Below, one piece after another: positions 1 to 8,073 of a stretch of 64,000 nucleotides of DNA. Within the stretch, counting starts at the first letter, position 1. The number at the start of each line of letters is the position of its first letter. This stretch comes from Alphaproteobacteria bacterium. Lineage in GTDB: Bacteria; Pseudomonadota; Alphaproteobacteria; CAAGCB01; CAG-977. A program made the translations under genes and the position numbers. The stretch is from NCBI GenBank assembly GCA_900768845.1, contig CAAGEK010000020.1, forward strand, positions 1 to 64,000, written 5' to 3'. The notes under the pieces are model-generated. The model did no database searches. It was not told where the DNA came from and worked only from the letters and a program-made list of their open reading frames with translations.

Positions 1-1167
1 GGCGGTAAAGGCATCTGTATAGAAACATCGTGCGGAGCGGGCAACCGCGTCAACGAAGAAACCGGCAATTGCGAGAAATGCGCGGAAAAAGAAGACTGCG
101 GCTGTTTCGAGCAAGGCGGCTATGCAAACGGCAAAGGCGGATGTTACAAAGTATGTGAAGATTGGGAATGGTACACATCTAGCAACAGTTGCAGGCCGGC
201 CGCCGGCAAGTGCAATACGTCATCGGATTGCGAAAAAGGAAGTTATTGCGTTAATCACGCTTGCATTCCGGGGTGTGATTCTAATGCTCGATGCTCAAAT
301 TATGGTGAATATTGTAACCTTACGACAAAAAAATGTGAGACGGCCTGCACGAAAAATCCGTGTACAAACTCAAAATATCCGACGTGTGATACATGGGGAA
401 CCGGTTATGCTTGTAAATGTACATCTTCTTCGTGCAAAAGCGGAACCCATTGTGTTTCGGATTATTACAATCTAAGATATGGAGCTTATGCGACCAACAC
501 GCCGGATTCCAAAACATGCAAACCCGATATTTGTACAAGTGATAATGATTGTCGAGAATCAGAAAGTTGTGTATCCGGTGCCTGCAAGAAAAATGACATG
601 TGTTCTCCCAATCCGTGTAGCAATAGTAAATATCCGACGTGCTATGGTTTAACCTCTTCCTATATATGCAAATGTACTTCGTCTTCGTGCCCGTCGGGTT
701 ATCATTGCGTTGATTGGTTAAAGACCAACTCCGGCGGTTATAAATCAAGCAATCCCGATTCAACGCTTTGCAAGCCTGATATTTGCACAAGTGATAAGGA
801 TTGTCTTAAAACAGAAAAGTGCGTTTCAGGTGTTTGCAAGTCTGATGATCCTTGTTCCGCCAATCCGTGTACGAACTCAAGATATCCGAACTGTGTTTCG
901 TCCAGCTATTCATCAGGATATACTTGCCACTGTACCTCTTCTTCGTGCGGGGACGGGTATAAATGCGAAAACGAATACACTTATAATAGCGAACCTGACT
1001 CCGGATATTGCAAAGTCGTGACGACTGAAAGCTGTACGACGGACGACGATTGTTCCGCCGAAAAGAAGTGCCAGAACAAGTATTGCGTCTTCCGCGGTTC
1101 GTGTACGACAAATGCCGACTGCGCCAGCGGCGAACGGTGCAATGAACGCGGTAACTGCGCCAAGTAA
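1..1167 (+). CDS. Cysteine-rich modular protein, 5' end missing
   Basis: The frame is open from base 1 to the TAA at 1165-1167, so this is the C-terminal 388 residues of a larger protein that starts before the window. Cysteines are very frequent and evenly spaced. Three tandem modules of about 84 residues begin at bases 346, 601 and 853. Each carries a CxxNPCxNSxYPxC element, a YxCxCTSSSC element resembling EGF-type domains, and a second element reading CTSDxDC....CVSGxCK. A shorter DxDC-type module ends the protein. Such spacing implies a disulfide-bonded secreted or surface protein, but no signal peptide is visible because the N-terminus lies outside. Function is unknown; adhesion or envelope-surface display is only a guess. 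A strong terminator follows 22 bases after the stop. Confidence 0.8.
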   Translation, partial: GGKGICIETSCGAGNRVNEETGNCEKCAEKEDCGCFEQGGYANGKGGCYKVCEDWEWYTSSNSCRPAAGKCNTSSDCEKGSYCVNHACIPGCDSNARCSNYGEYCNLTTKKCETACTKNPCTNSKYPTCDTWGTGYACKCTSSSCKSGTHCVSDYYNLRYGAYATNTPDSKTCKPDICTSDNDCRESESCVSGACKKNDMCSPNPCSNSKYPTCYGLTSSYICKCTSSSCPSGYHCVDWLKTNSGGYKSSNPDSTLCKPDICTSDKDCLKTEKCVSGVCKSDDPCSANPCTNSRYPNCVSSSYSSGYTCHCTSSSCGDGYKCENEYTYNSEPDSGYCKVVTTESCTTDDDCSAEKKCQNKYCVFRGSCTTNADCASGERCNERGNCAK

Positions 1168-1189
1168 CCCCCTTATTTCAATACAAAAA

Positions 1190-1225
1190 ACAGCCCCCCG
1201 AAAACACACGGGGGGCTGTTGTTTT
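1190..1225 (+). terminator. Rho-independent terminator after the Cys-rich gene
   Basis: A perfect 11-bp stem (1190-1200 with 1209-1219, six consecutive G-C pairs) encloses an 8-base loop and is followed by a T-rich stretch. It sits 22 bases after the stop codon. Confidence 0.85.
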
Positions 1226-1312
1226 ATGTTCGTATTTTTTTTGAAAAAATATCTTATTGATTTTTTATGAAAAAGAATGTATCTTTTAAAAAAGTTTGAT
1301 TAGGAAAACTTA

Positions 1313-1956
1313 ATGAAGAAACATCCGGACAGCGTGGAAGACGCCATTTTTCAGATTGAAAATTCGTTTAACAGAGGCGGAAACTATCTTCAAAACGGCG
1401 TGCCGAAGTATACGGCTCATGCTGTTCGGATGGAAAAAGAAACGGGTATTCGGGGAATTATTATCGTTTTATTGACGGCGAGAAGCCCGCTTTTGCCGAA
1501 TATCGCTATAGAAAACAATTTCAAAAGTTCGCCTTGGCAGAAGGATTGTTAAAAGCGGAACATCCTTTTGTCCGCAAAGCGGCCGAGTTCATTTCCCTGA
1601 AATTTCCCGAAGCGTTGCCGAAAATCAATACGGAAATATCAAAGCTGGCGGAATTGAACCCCGAATTGCAACGTCTGAATTACGACAAACGCAGTATTAC
1701 CGAAAGTTATCGTGCTTTAATCGGCATTACATCACAATACAATGTCGATGACATTAACAGTTACCTTCATTCGTTCCGCACAAAAATCAAGAATCCGGAT
1801 TCGGAAAAAAGAATGACCGCGTTAAAAGAAAAAGGATTCCGTTTCGGGTGGATTCCCTCATCCGAAACGTTGGCAAAAATCGAAAAGTTTGCAAAAGAAC
1901 ATCCGAAAACCGGATTGCTTCATACCGTCGCGCACAAAGCGTCATCCGGAAGGTAA
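1313..1956 (+). pseudogene. Unknown protein gene with a -1 frameshift
   Basis: An ATG at 1313, 8 bases after an AGGA-like site, opens a frame that reads well to about 1438 and then continues in the -1 frame to the TAA at 1956. The joint lies at the run of five A in 1434-1438. Adding one A there gives a continuous product of about 214 residues, and the codons just after the joint (NGYSGNYYRFIDGEKPAF) read like real protein although no start codon precedes them in that frame. The product is soluble-looking, charged and helical, with no signal peptide or motif I recognise. It may be a broken gene, a sequence or assembly error, or less likely programmed slippage. Family unknown. Confidence 0.55.
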
Positions 1957-1972
1957 AGCCGAAACGATAAAA

Positions 1973-1999
1973 CAAACATCCTCCGCCCGAAACAGGCGG
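1973..1999. repeat. 27-base direct repeat, left copy
   Basis: The 27 bases 1973-1999 recur exactly at 2637-2663. The unit is the left arm and loop of a terminator hairpin; only the right copy still has its pairing arm. The pair brackets the IS200-like element. Confidence 0.7.
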
Positions 2000-2580
2000 T
2001 ACTCCACACGATGGGCGTCGCCCTCATGCTACCGGATACGCTTGAACGGCGTACAACACTCCGGCAGGCGCATTTGTTACTTGCCACCCAAACAGGGCGG
2101 ACAGGTCTGATGTCAGTTGATCTGATACTGCGTCTTCCTTCAGGTGATGCTGTATGTATTCTGCAATCTTATGGGCGTTCTTTCCTGCGCTATCGACATA
2201 GTGCCCCTTGCTCAGAAATTCTCTGTTGCGATACTTGAACTTTATGTTGCTCCAACGCTCGTAAACCATAAAACTGCTTTTCCCTTTCAGAAAACTTACA
2301 AAACTTGACACACTCATCTTCGGTGGTATCTCCTCCGGCATATGCTCATGAGCCTGACACACTTCCGATTCTATTATCATTATTCCTTTCCAACCGCACA
2401 GCTCTCTGAGTATCTTCCCTATCTCGTAGCGTTTCTCTCCATAAAATACTTTATGGATATATTTCAGAGAGAACACAATATGCTATTTACAGCTTAACAT
2501 TGTATATAATAACATCATTTATTTTTAACTCCTTAGTCGCAGTTGCCGGATCGCCCGCTGAGTTTACCTAAGGAGTTTTT
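2000..2580 (-). mobile_element. Decayed IS200/IS605-type insertion element
   Basis: The segment holds a single Y1 transposase reading frame and no terminal inverted repeats, as expected for this family, which uses subterminal hairpins. One such hairpin is clear on the side upstream of the transposase: a perfect 10-bp stem (2527-2536 with 2568-2577) around a 31-base loop. On the other side a short GGGC/GCCC hairpin lies near 2012-2022. The outer limits are estimated from the flanking 27-base repeats and are approximate. Confidence 0.6.
2024..2500 (-). pseudogene. tnpA: IS200/IS605 family transposase TnpA, interrupted by TAG
   Basis: Single-strand transposases of this family cut and join DNA with one tyrosine and an HUH metal site. 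Here the HxH pair is present as AHEHM followed by IPPKMSV, and the tyrosine lies in the GHYVDSAGKN segment. Conserved stretches such as VFSLKY and KGKSSFMVYERW place it clearly in the family. An ATG at 2500 reads five codons and then meets TAG at 2483-2485, exactly where relatives have the tyrosine of a YHIVF segment, so this is probably a Tyr-to-stop change. A GTG at 2476 would allow a shortened product. The C-terminus drifts from the family after about residue 130. Probably inactive. Confidence 0.75.
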
Positions 2581-2636
2581 TGTGCATAACCGTAAGCTTT
2601 CACGAACTATGTGTCCGGCTCGGGGGAGGGAGGGGG

Positions 2637-2676
2637 CAAACATCCTCCGCCCGAAACAGGCGGGGGATGTTTTATA
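2637..2676 (+). terminator. Terminator carrying the right copy of the 27-base repeat
   Basis: The 27-base unit (2637-2663) continues into GGGATGT, giving a 12-bp stem (ACATCC.. with ..GGATGT, one G-T pair) around CGAAACA, followed by TTTTAT. It lies 3' of the oppositely oriented PPK2 gene and could act on either strand. Confidence 0.6.
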
Positions 2677-2691
2677 AGAACATTTCGTCGC

Positions 2692-4242
2692 TTATTTTTT
2701 GGAAAGTTCGTCAGGAGCGGGCAAATCCGTTTTGTAATCCAAAACCTTTTCCAAATAACGGCACAGCAGTTTCATGGTTTTGATACGCCCGTATTTTTTG
2801 TTGTTGTCGGGAACCACAAACCACGGAGCGCACTTCGTATCCGTTTTTTTCAACATATCGTCAAAGGCTTCGTCGTACTGTTCCCATTTTTCACGGTTTC
2901 TCCAATCTTCGCTGCCGATTTTCCATTGTTTATAAGATGTTTCTTCGCGAGCTTTGAAACGTGCCAATTGTTCGTCTTTGGAAATGTACATTAAAAACTT
3001 GACGACGATGTTATCGCCCTGAACCAGTTGTTTTTCAAAACGGTTGATTTCGTCATAAGCCTGTTTCCATTCCCGATCCGACGCAAAATGTTCGATGCGT
3101 TCGACCAAAACACGGCCGTACCAGCTGCGATCGAAAACGGTCAGCAGTTTTTGTTCGCTCAACCTGCGCCAGAAACGCCACAGATAATGCCTGTTCTTTT
3201 CTTCCTGAGTCGGCGCGGCAATCGGAAAAATGTCGCAATCGCGGACATAAACGGAAGACGTCAGACGGCTGATCGCTCCGCCTTTTCCGGAAGCGTCGGG
3301 GCCTTCAAAAACCAAAATCACCCGTTTGTCGCGTTTTTTGGCTTCCATCAGCAATTCATTCAGGCGCGCCCGCAGATAGGGCAGTTGTTCTTTGTATTTT
3401 TCCTTTGAAATCGTGGCGTCCAGATTGAGCGTCTTGACAAAGTCCGGCTTGACAGGCTTGTCGGTTCTTTTTTTCGGCTGTTTTACCGCTTCGCTTTGTT
3501 CGGCGGCTTCTTTCTCCTTTTGTTTGCGGCGGACTTCCAGCTCTTTTTCAACATGGGAACACATTATGTCCAAAGCTTTGCGGATGCGCTGGGTGAAGGA
3601 ACCTTCCTTGATTTCAAACCAAGGGGCATAATCCTTGTCCGTGTAGCGGATCAGCTTTTTCGTCGTTTCCGCAAACCCTTCGGACAAACAGCAATTTTTC
3701 CAATCGTCGTCCATCACACGCCATTTTTCATACGGATCGTCGTCCAATGCGCGCAAGAACGTTTCCTGTTCCGATTTGTCTTTGTGAAACCAGAGTTTGC
3801 AGAAAATAACGCCCGAATCGGCCAGAGTCTTTTCAAAATTGTTGCAGTTGTCCAACAGTTCGTACAAACCGTCGTCGTTGATTTTGTCATAGGCGCGGGA
3901 CACCAAAGGATCGGAATACCACGAGCTGACGAATATCCCCGTTTTTCCGTTCGGAGGAGCGTCGCGCCAATAACGGCGGTATTCGATGCGTTCCTTTTGA
4001 ACGTTGCGCCGTTCATACGCCCTTAAAACGACGGAACGCTGATCCAGCCAATCGCGCAAAATCGCCAGAGCCGCATTTTTGCCCGACCCGTTCACACCGC
4101 AAAGCAAAACGATGACGGGGACGTTGACTTCCCTGATTTTCGTTTGCAATTCTATCAGGCGCGTCCTGATTTCCGTTTCCTCCTTGTCGCCGAAGTTGGC
4201 TTCAAATTCGATTTCCTCGTCTTCGGAATGATGCTTTCCCAT
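2692..4242 (-). CDS. Two-domain PPK2 family polyphosphate phosphotransferase (PAP-like)
   Basis: PPK2 enzymes move phosphate between polyphosphate and nucleotides; fused two-domain members are typically polyphosphate:AMP phosphotransferases that make ADP. The 516-residue product has two tandem PPK2 domains joined by a charged linker near residues 250-285. The C-terminal domain keeps a normal Walker A (GPDASGK, from residue 314) and the DRSWYGR motif near 372. The N-terminal domain has GVNGSGK at 49 (Asp replaced by Asn) and VSSWYSD in place of DRSWYGR, so it is probably structural. I chose the ATG at 4242 because GGGGGCG precedes it and it lies 13 bases after the ppk1 stop; an upstream start at 4278 would overlap ppk1. 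It is co-transcribed with ppk1, which makes polyphosphate. Confidence 0.9.
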   Translation of the reverse strand: MGKHHSEDEEIEFEANFGDKEETEIRTRLIELQTKIREVNVPVIVLLCGVNGSGKNAALAILRDWLDQRSVVLRAYERRNVQKERIEYRRYWRDAPPNGKTGIFVSSWYSDPLVSRAYDKINDDGLYELLDNCNNFEKTLADSGVIFCKLWFHKDKSEQETFLRALDDDPYEKWRVMDDDWKNCCLSEGFAETTKKLIRYTDKDYAPWFEIKEGSFTQRIRKALDIMCSHVEKELEVRRKQKEKEAAEQSEAVKQPKKRTDKPVKPDFVKTLNLDATISKEKYKEQLPYLRARLNELLMEAKKRDKRVILVFEGPDASGKGGAISRLTSSVYVRDCDIFPIAAPTQEEKNRHYLWRFWRRLSEQKLLTVFDRSWYGRVLVERIEHFASDREWKQAYDEINRFEKQLVQGDNIVVKFLMYISKDEQLARFKAREETSYKQWKIGSEDWRNREKWEQYDEAFDDMLKKTDTKCAPWFVVPDNNKKYGRIKTMKLLCRYLEKVLDYKTDLPAPDELSKK

Positions 4243-4255
4243 AAATCGCCCCCGT

Positions 4256-6610
4256 TTATTTCGCAACGATTGAATCAACGGCTATCTTTTTTTGCTTTGT
4301 CAGCCGTTTCTTCGCCGTTTCCTTTTTCTTTTCCGTTTTTTTTGCCGCCTTTTTCACGGATTTCTTTCCCGTTTCCTTTTTTACCGTCGCTTTTTTGGCG
4401 GCTTTTCCGGCGGGAGGCGGCGTATCGTCCTGCAAAACGGCGGCGTCGTCTTCAGCGGCGCCGCGTTCTTCGCGACGGACGGCCATTTTTTGACGCGCCA
4501 CCGTCGAACGCAACTTGGCCGACCCGCGTCCCGACAGGCTGGGATGCGTCATAAAGAAACGGTGACAGCTGAAAGCCTGCGCACTTTCGGACAGACGCGT
4601 ATAATTCATATTCTCGTCCAACAGCCAGCTTAACGCCTGATCCTTGACATTGGCCTGCATGATCTGTCCCATGATTTGCTCGTGTACTGTCGGGTTTTCA
4701 ATCGGAACAAGCGTTTCAACGCGGTGCAACGTATTGCGCGGCATCCAGTCCGCCGAGGAAATGAACACTTTGGCTTCCGCGGAAGGAAGCTTTGCTCCGT
4801 TTCCAAAGCAAACGATGCGGGAATGTTCCAAAAAACGCCCGACGATACTGGTCACGCGGATGTTTTCCGACAACCCTTTGATGTTCGGCCTCAAAGCGCA
4901 TATCCCGCGAATGATCAGCGTGATTTTCACCCCCGCGTTCGATGCACGGTACAAAGCGTCAATCAAAACAGGATCCAGCAAAGAGTTCATTTTCGCCCAA
5001 ATCGAAGCGGGTTTCCCCTCTTTGGCGAACCCTATTTCCTTTTCGATCAGCTCCAATATCCTCTCGCGCAGGTTCAGCGGCGCAATGCACAGCTTTTTCA
5101 GGCCTTCCGGTTGGGCGTATCCTGTCAGATAGTTGAAAACCAACGCCGCATCGTGGCACAAATCCTTGTCACAGGTAAAGAAAGACAGGTCGGTGTATAT
5201 GTTCGCCGTCACTTCATGGTAATTGCCCGTTCCGAAGTGGGCGTACCCGCGCATTTTCGTTCCTTCCTTGCGCGTTACCAAAGAAATCTTGGCGTGCGTT
5301 TTATAGTTCATCAACCCGAATACGACGTGAACGCCGGCCTGTTCCATATCTTTGGCCCATTTCAGGTTGGCTTCCTCGTCGAAACGCGCACGCAGTTCGA
5401 CAACGGCCGTCACCGCCTTTCCCGCATGAGCGGCGTCGATCAACGCTTTGACAATCGGAGAGTTCTTATTCGTCCGGTAAAGCGTTTGCTTGATCGAAAC
5501 AACGTCGGGGTCTTTGGCCGCCTGACGCAGGAATTTGACGACGACTTCAAAAGATTCATAAGGATGGTGAATGACCATGTCCTTTTTGCGGATGGCGGCG
5601 AAATGGTCGCCTTTGAAATCTTTGACGCGTTCGGGACGGCGCGGCTTATAAGGGGGGAACAGCAAATCCGGACGGTCGGGAACGATCAGCGACGACAACG
5701 ACCGCACACCGATGAAACCGTCGCGTATAAAAACGTTTTCCCTGTCAACCCCCAGCTTGTCTTCAACAAAGGACAAAAGCGAATCCGGCATATCCCGACC
5801 GGCCGTCAAAGCGATGACCCCCCGCCGGCGTTGACGTTCCAAAGCCGTTTCAAACTGTGCGATCAAATCTTCGGAACGTTCGTCCACTTCCAACAGGCTG
5901 TCGCGGATGATGCTGAACAATCCCGATTGTTTCAATTTGAAATTCGGGAAAATCTGCTCGATGAACAGCATGACGACGTCTTCCAAAGCGATAAAACGGT
6001 CGGGGTTCTTGCCCAACCGGACAAAACGCGCCAAACTGTTGGGCAGGGGAAGCAACGCTTTTTGTTCGTGCCCGTCAATGTGTTGCAACGATAAAATCAG
6101 CGAATGCGACAAATTCGGCAGAAAAGGAAAAGGATGCGCCGGATCCAGCGCAATAGGCGTTAAAACGGGGAAAACGGATTCCTCGAAAACGCTTTGCAGC
6201 ATTTTCTTATCCTGCTTCGTCAAATCCCCGTGCGATACGATAAACATACCGTTTTGTTCCAGTTCGGCACGCAAAACGGCGAAATATTCGTCCTGTTTTT
6301 TCCTCAATTCCTCAACGGCTTCCAATACGGCGTCCAACTGTTCTCCGGGGGTTCTCCCGTCGTCGCTTCTGGACGTCACGCCCGCGTCGATTTGCGCGCT
6401 CAAGCCCGCAACGCGCACCATGAAAAACTCGTCCAGATTCGATCCCGAAATCGCCAGAAAGCGCAAACGTTCCAACAAAGGATAACGTTTGTTGAGCGAT
6501 TCTTCCAACACACGGCGGTTAAAAGCCAACCATGACAGTTCCCTGTTAAAAAAGCGGGACGGCGAAGACAATGTGACGGGATCCGAATAAACCAAAGAAG
6601 CCGGCGGCAT
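4256..6610 (-). CDS. ppk1: Polyphosphate kinase 1 with lysine-rich tail
   Basis: PPK1 polymerises the terminal phosphate of ATP into polyphosphate through a phosphohistidine intermediate. The product is 784 residues. The N-terminus shows the family signature FNRELSWLAFNRRVLEE, and the catalytic domains carry HFGTGNYHE and RFLEHSRIVCF, which match the two conserved histidine sites. The start at 6610 has AAGGA upstream; the frame stays open beyond it to 7081, but that part is antisense to the divergent phosphatase gene and has no family similarity. Residues from about 682 leave the family fold, and the last 50 are almost only Lys, Ala, Thr and Glu, resembling a histone H1 tail. The next gene starts 13 bases downstream. 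Confidence 0.93.
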   Translation of the reverse strand: MPPASLVYSDPVTLSSPSRFFNRELSWLAFNRRVLEESLNKRYPLLERLRFLAISGSNLDEFFMVRVAGLSAQIDAGVTSRSDDGRTPGEQLDAVLEAVEELRKKQDEYFAVLRAELEQNGMFIVSHGDLTKQDKKMLQSVFEESVFPVLTPIALDPAHPFPFLPNLSHSLILSLQHIDGHEQKALLPLPNSLARFVRLGKNPDRFIALEDVVMLFIEQIFPNFKLKQSGLFSIIRDSLLEVDERSEDLIAQFETALERQRRRGVIALTAGRDMPDSLLSFVEDKLGVDRENVFIRDGFIGVRSLSSLIVPDRPDLLFPPYKPRRPERVKDFKGDHFAAIRKKDMVIHHPYESFEVVVKFLRQAAKDPDVVSIKQTLYRTNKNSPIVKALIDAAHAGKAVTAVVELRARFDEEANLKWAKDMEQAGVHVVFGLMNYKTHAKISLVTRKEGTKMRGYAHFGTGNYHEVTANIYTDLSFFTCDKDLCHDAALVFNYLTGYAQPEGLKKLCIAPLNLRERILELIEKEIGFAKEGKPASIWAKMNSLLDPVLIDALYRASNAGVKITLIIRGICALRPNIKGLSENIRVTSIVGRFLEHSRIVCFGNGAKLPSAEAKVFISSADWMPRNTLHRVETLVPIENPTVHEQIMGQIMQANVKDQALSWLLDENMNYTRLSESAQAFSCHRFFMTHPSLSGRGSAKLRSTVARQKMAVRREERGAAEDDAAVLQDDTPPPAGKAAKKATVKKETGKKSVKKAAKKTEKKKETAKKRLTKQKKIAVDSIVAK

Positions 6611-6674
6611 TTGAAAAATTCCTTTAAACGACAAAAAAAGCCGTTTCGTTTTTAGCACATTTCGCGGCTTGATG

Positions 6675-6701
6675 AAATAAACATCTAAGATATGTTTATT
6701 T
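6675..6701. promoter_or_regulatory. AT-rich palindrome between ppk1 and the SixA-like gene
   Basis: A perfect 10-bp inverted repeat (AAATAAACAT, 6675-6684, with its complement at 6692-6701) with a 7-base spacer lies in the 151-base divergent intergenic region. Its position suits a shared operator. It is also followed by a short T run, so a weak terminator is possible. Confidence 0.4.
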
Positions 6702-6761
6702 TTCCACTTCTTTTTTATATTCTGGTAATAAACAAAACCTGAAAAATCAGAGGGGACAGCC

Positions 6762-7397
6762 ATGACGGAAACACAATCGACAGCAAAGCCCGAAGCGTCG
6801 GAAAAGACGGCAACGGCGGAAAAACAGACAAAAGCGAAACGCCCCGCACCGAAAAAAAACCGGACGAAACCGGTTGAAAAGCATTTTTTGATTTTAATGC
6901 GCCACGGCAAAGCATCCAAAGAATACGACGCATACGAAGATGCGGACAGACCTTTGTGCAAACGCGGTAAAAAAGACGCCAAAATCATGCGCAAACAAAT
7001 TGCCGCGGCAGACGTCGTGCCGGATTTGATACTGTGCTCTCCTGCAAAACGGGTTTTGGAAACATACGAAGAAATAGCCAAAGCTTTGCCCGAAGTTGCG
7101 TCGTTTTCTTCTGAAACGCTTTATACGGGCTCCGCTTCGGACATCCTTGAAGTCGTCCGGCGTATCAAACAGGACGTATCGAACGTTATGATCATCGGCC
7201 ATAATCCGGCGTTGGCGGATTTTGCACAAGCTTTGTGCGACGGTGCGCACAGTGACGACGAAGCGTTCCGCCGCATGGGGAAAAAATTTCCGACGGCGGC
7301 GGTTGCGGTGATGGAAATCACGGGAAATTGGGCGGATATCAAAGAAAATTCCGCCCGTCTGATCGCTTTTGCCCGCCCCGCCGATTTTAAAAAGTGA
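6762..7397 (+). CDS. SixA-like histidine phosphatase
   Basis: Members of the histidine phosphatase superfamily of SixA type remove phosphate from phosphohistidine or small phosphorylated compounds. After a basic, Lys/Ala/Thr-rich N-terminal extension of about 45 residues, the core begins with LMRHGKA, the catalytic RHG motif. It continues with DRPLCKRGKKDA, a SPAKRVLET segment and GHNPALADFA, which supplies the second catalytic histidine. The 211-residue length exceeds the usual 150-170 because of the N-terminal extension. GAGGGGAC precedes the start. It is transcribed away from ppk1, suggesting a link to polyphosphate or phosphate physiology; that link is inference from position. Confidence 0.85.
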   Translation: MTETQSTAKPEASEKTATAEKQTKAKRPAPKKNRTKPVEKHFLILMRHGKASKEYDAYEDADRPLCKRGKKDAKIMRKQIAAADVVPDLILCSPAKRVLETYEEIAKALPEVASFSSETLYTGSASDILEVVRRIKQDVSNVMIIGHNPALADFAQALCDGAHSDDEAFRRMGKKFPTAAVAVMEITGNWADIKENSARLIAFARPADFKK

Positions 7398-7416
7398 ACC
7401 GACTTTTCAAAAATAT

Positions 7417-7446
7417 AAAAAAGGGAGCAGGTGCGCTCCCTTTTTT
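7417..7446. terminator. Bidirectional terminator
   Basis: A symmetric hairpin (AAAAAAGGGAGC 7417-7428 with GCTCCCTTTTTT 7435-7446) lies between the convergent phosphatase and the membrane-protein gene, giving a T run on both strands. Confidence 0.85.
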
Positions 7447-7452
7447 GTTTTT

Positions 7453-7935
7453 TTATTCAATCCGGATGCCGCGGTCGTCAAGTATTTCCCTGATTCTGTT
7501 TTCGTCTTCGCGGCTCATCGCATACAACGGAAACGAAAATGCCGTAAAATCCGAGCGCATACACAATTTCTGTAAAGGATTATACCGGTAATCAATCCCT
7601 TCTTTAGGATGCAAAATCAATATCTTGCGTTTGCGCAAAAGACACCTTGCCGTCGAATCCTCCGCCTTTTCAATATCCTGCCATTTTAAAAGGGCGCAAT
7701 GGTCTATTTTTATGCCTTCTTCATCAATAACCGCCAAGCGGTGTTTTTTAACGTACATCAAAAACCACAAAACAAAAGAAACGGCAATCACTCCCAACAA
7801 AAACTGCATCCTTGACCAATAAATGCAACAAGGCCATCGGATCAGGCAACATCCTGCCAATCCCGTCAAAAGCAAGTTGAAAAACAGCCAAAAATTCAGC
7901 TTGCCAAACTTATAATAAAACACTTCCTTTTCCAT
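7453..7935 (-). CDS. Small inner-membrane protein of unknown function
   Basis: The 160-residue product has two hydrophobic segments (about residues 15-33 and 44-61) followed by a soluble part containing DEEGIKIDHCALLKWQDIEKAE. This arrangement, two membrane helices then a small beta-rich domain with a conserved tryptophan, resembles PH-like membrane proteins, but I cannot assign a family. A strong AAGGAGG lies 5 bases before the ATG. It is read as a single gene between a likely promoter and the shared terminator. Confidence 0.75.
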   Translation of the reverse strand: MEKEVFYYKFGKLNFWLFFNLLLTGLAGCCLIRWPCCIYWSRMQFLLGVIAVSFVLWFLMYVKKHRLAVIDEEGIKIDHCALLKWQDIEKAEDSTARCLLRKRKILILHPKEGIDYRYNPLQKLCMRSDFTAFSFPLYAMSREDENRIREILDDRGIRIE

Positions 7936-7979
7936 GAATCCTCCTTCGGCGACGCCTTTCGCTCTTTATGCAAATAAAG

Positions 7980-8008
7980 GCTAGACCTTACAGCCGGCTC
8001 TAAGTCAA
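7980..8008 (-). promoter_or_regulatory. Probable promoter for the small membrane protein gene
   Basis: On the minus strand TTGACT (8008-8003) and TCTAGC (7985-7980) are separated by 17 bases and lie 45 bases upstream of the ATG at 7935. The -35 is good and the -10 is weak. Confidence 0.4.
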
Positions 8009-8021
8009 GAAGTTTATAAAA

Positions 8022-8054
8022 CAAAAAAACGCACCGAAAAAGCATCCGGTGCGT
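8022..8054 (-). terminator. Terminator after the outer-membrane protein gene
   Basis: An 8-bp stem (ACGCACCG 8029-8036 with CGGTGCGT 8047-8054) is followed on the minus strand by seven T. It ends the dapB and outer-membrane protein transcript. Confidence 0.8.
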
Positions 8055-8073
8055 CCTTTGCAAAAAAGTTCGA

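Noticed and set aside
320..1111. Long open frames on the minus strand under the Cys-rich gene
   Set aside because: They mirror the repeat structure of the plus-strand gene, have no plausible starts, and the plus frame is open without break.
4676..6094. A 472-residue plus-strand frame opposite ppk1
   Set aside because: Its product is Arg/Gln/Phe-rich without motifs and lies fully within ppk1 on the other strand.
6611..7081. N-terminal extension of ppk1
   Set aside because: It is antisense to the SixA-like gene, lacks PPK1 similarity, and the start at 6610 has a ribosome-binding site.
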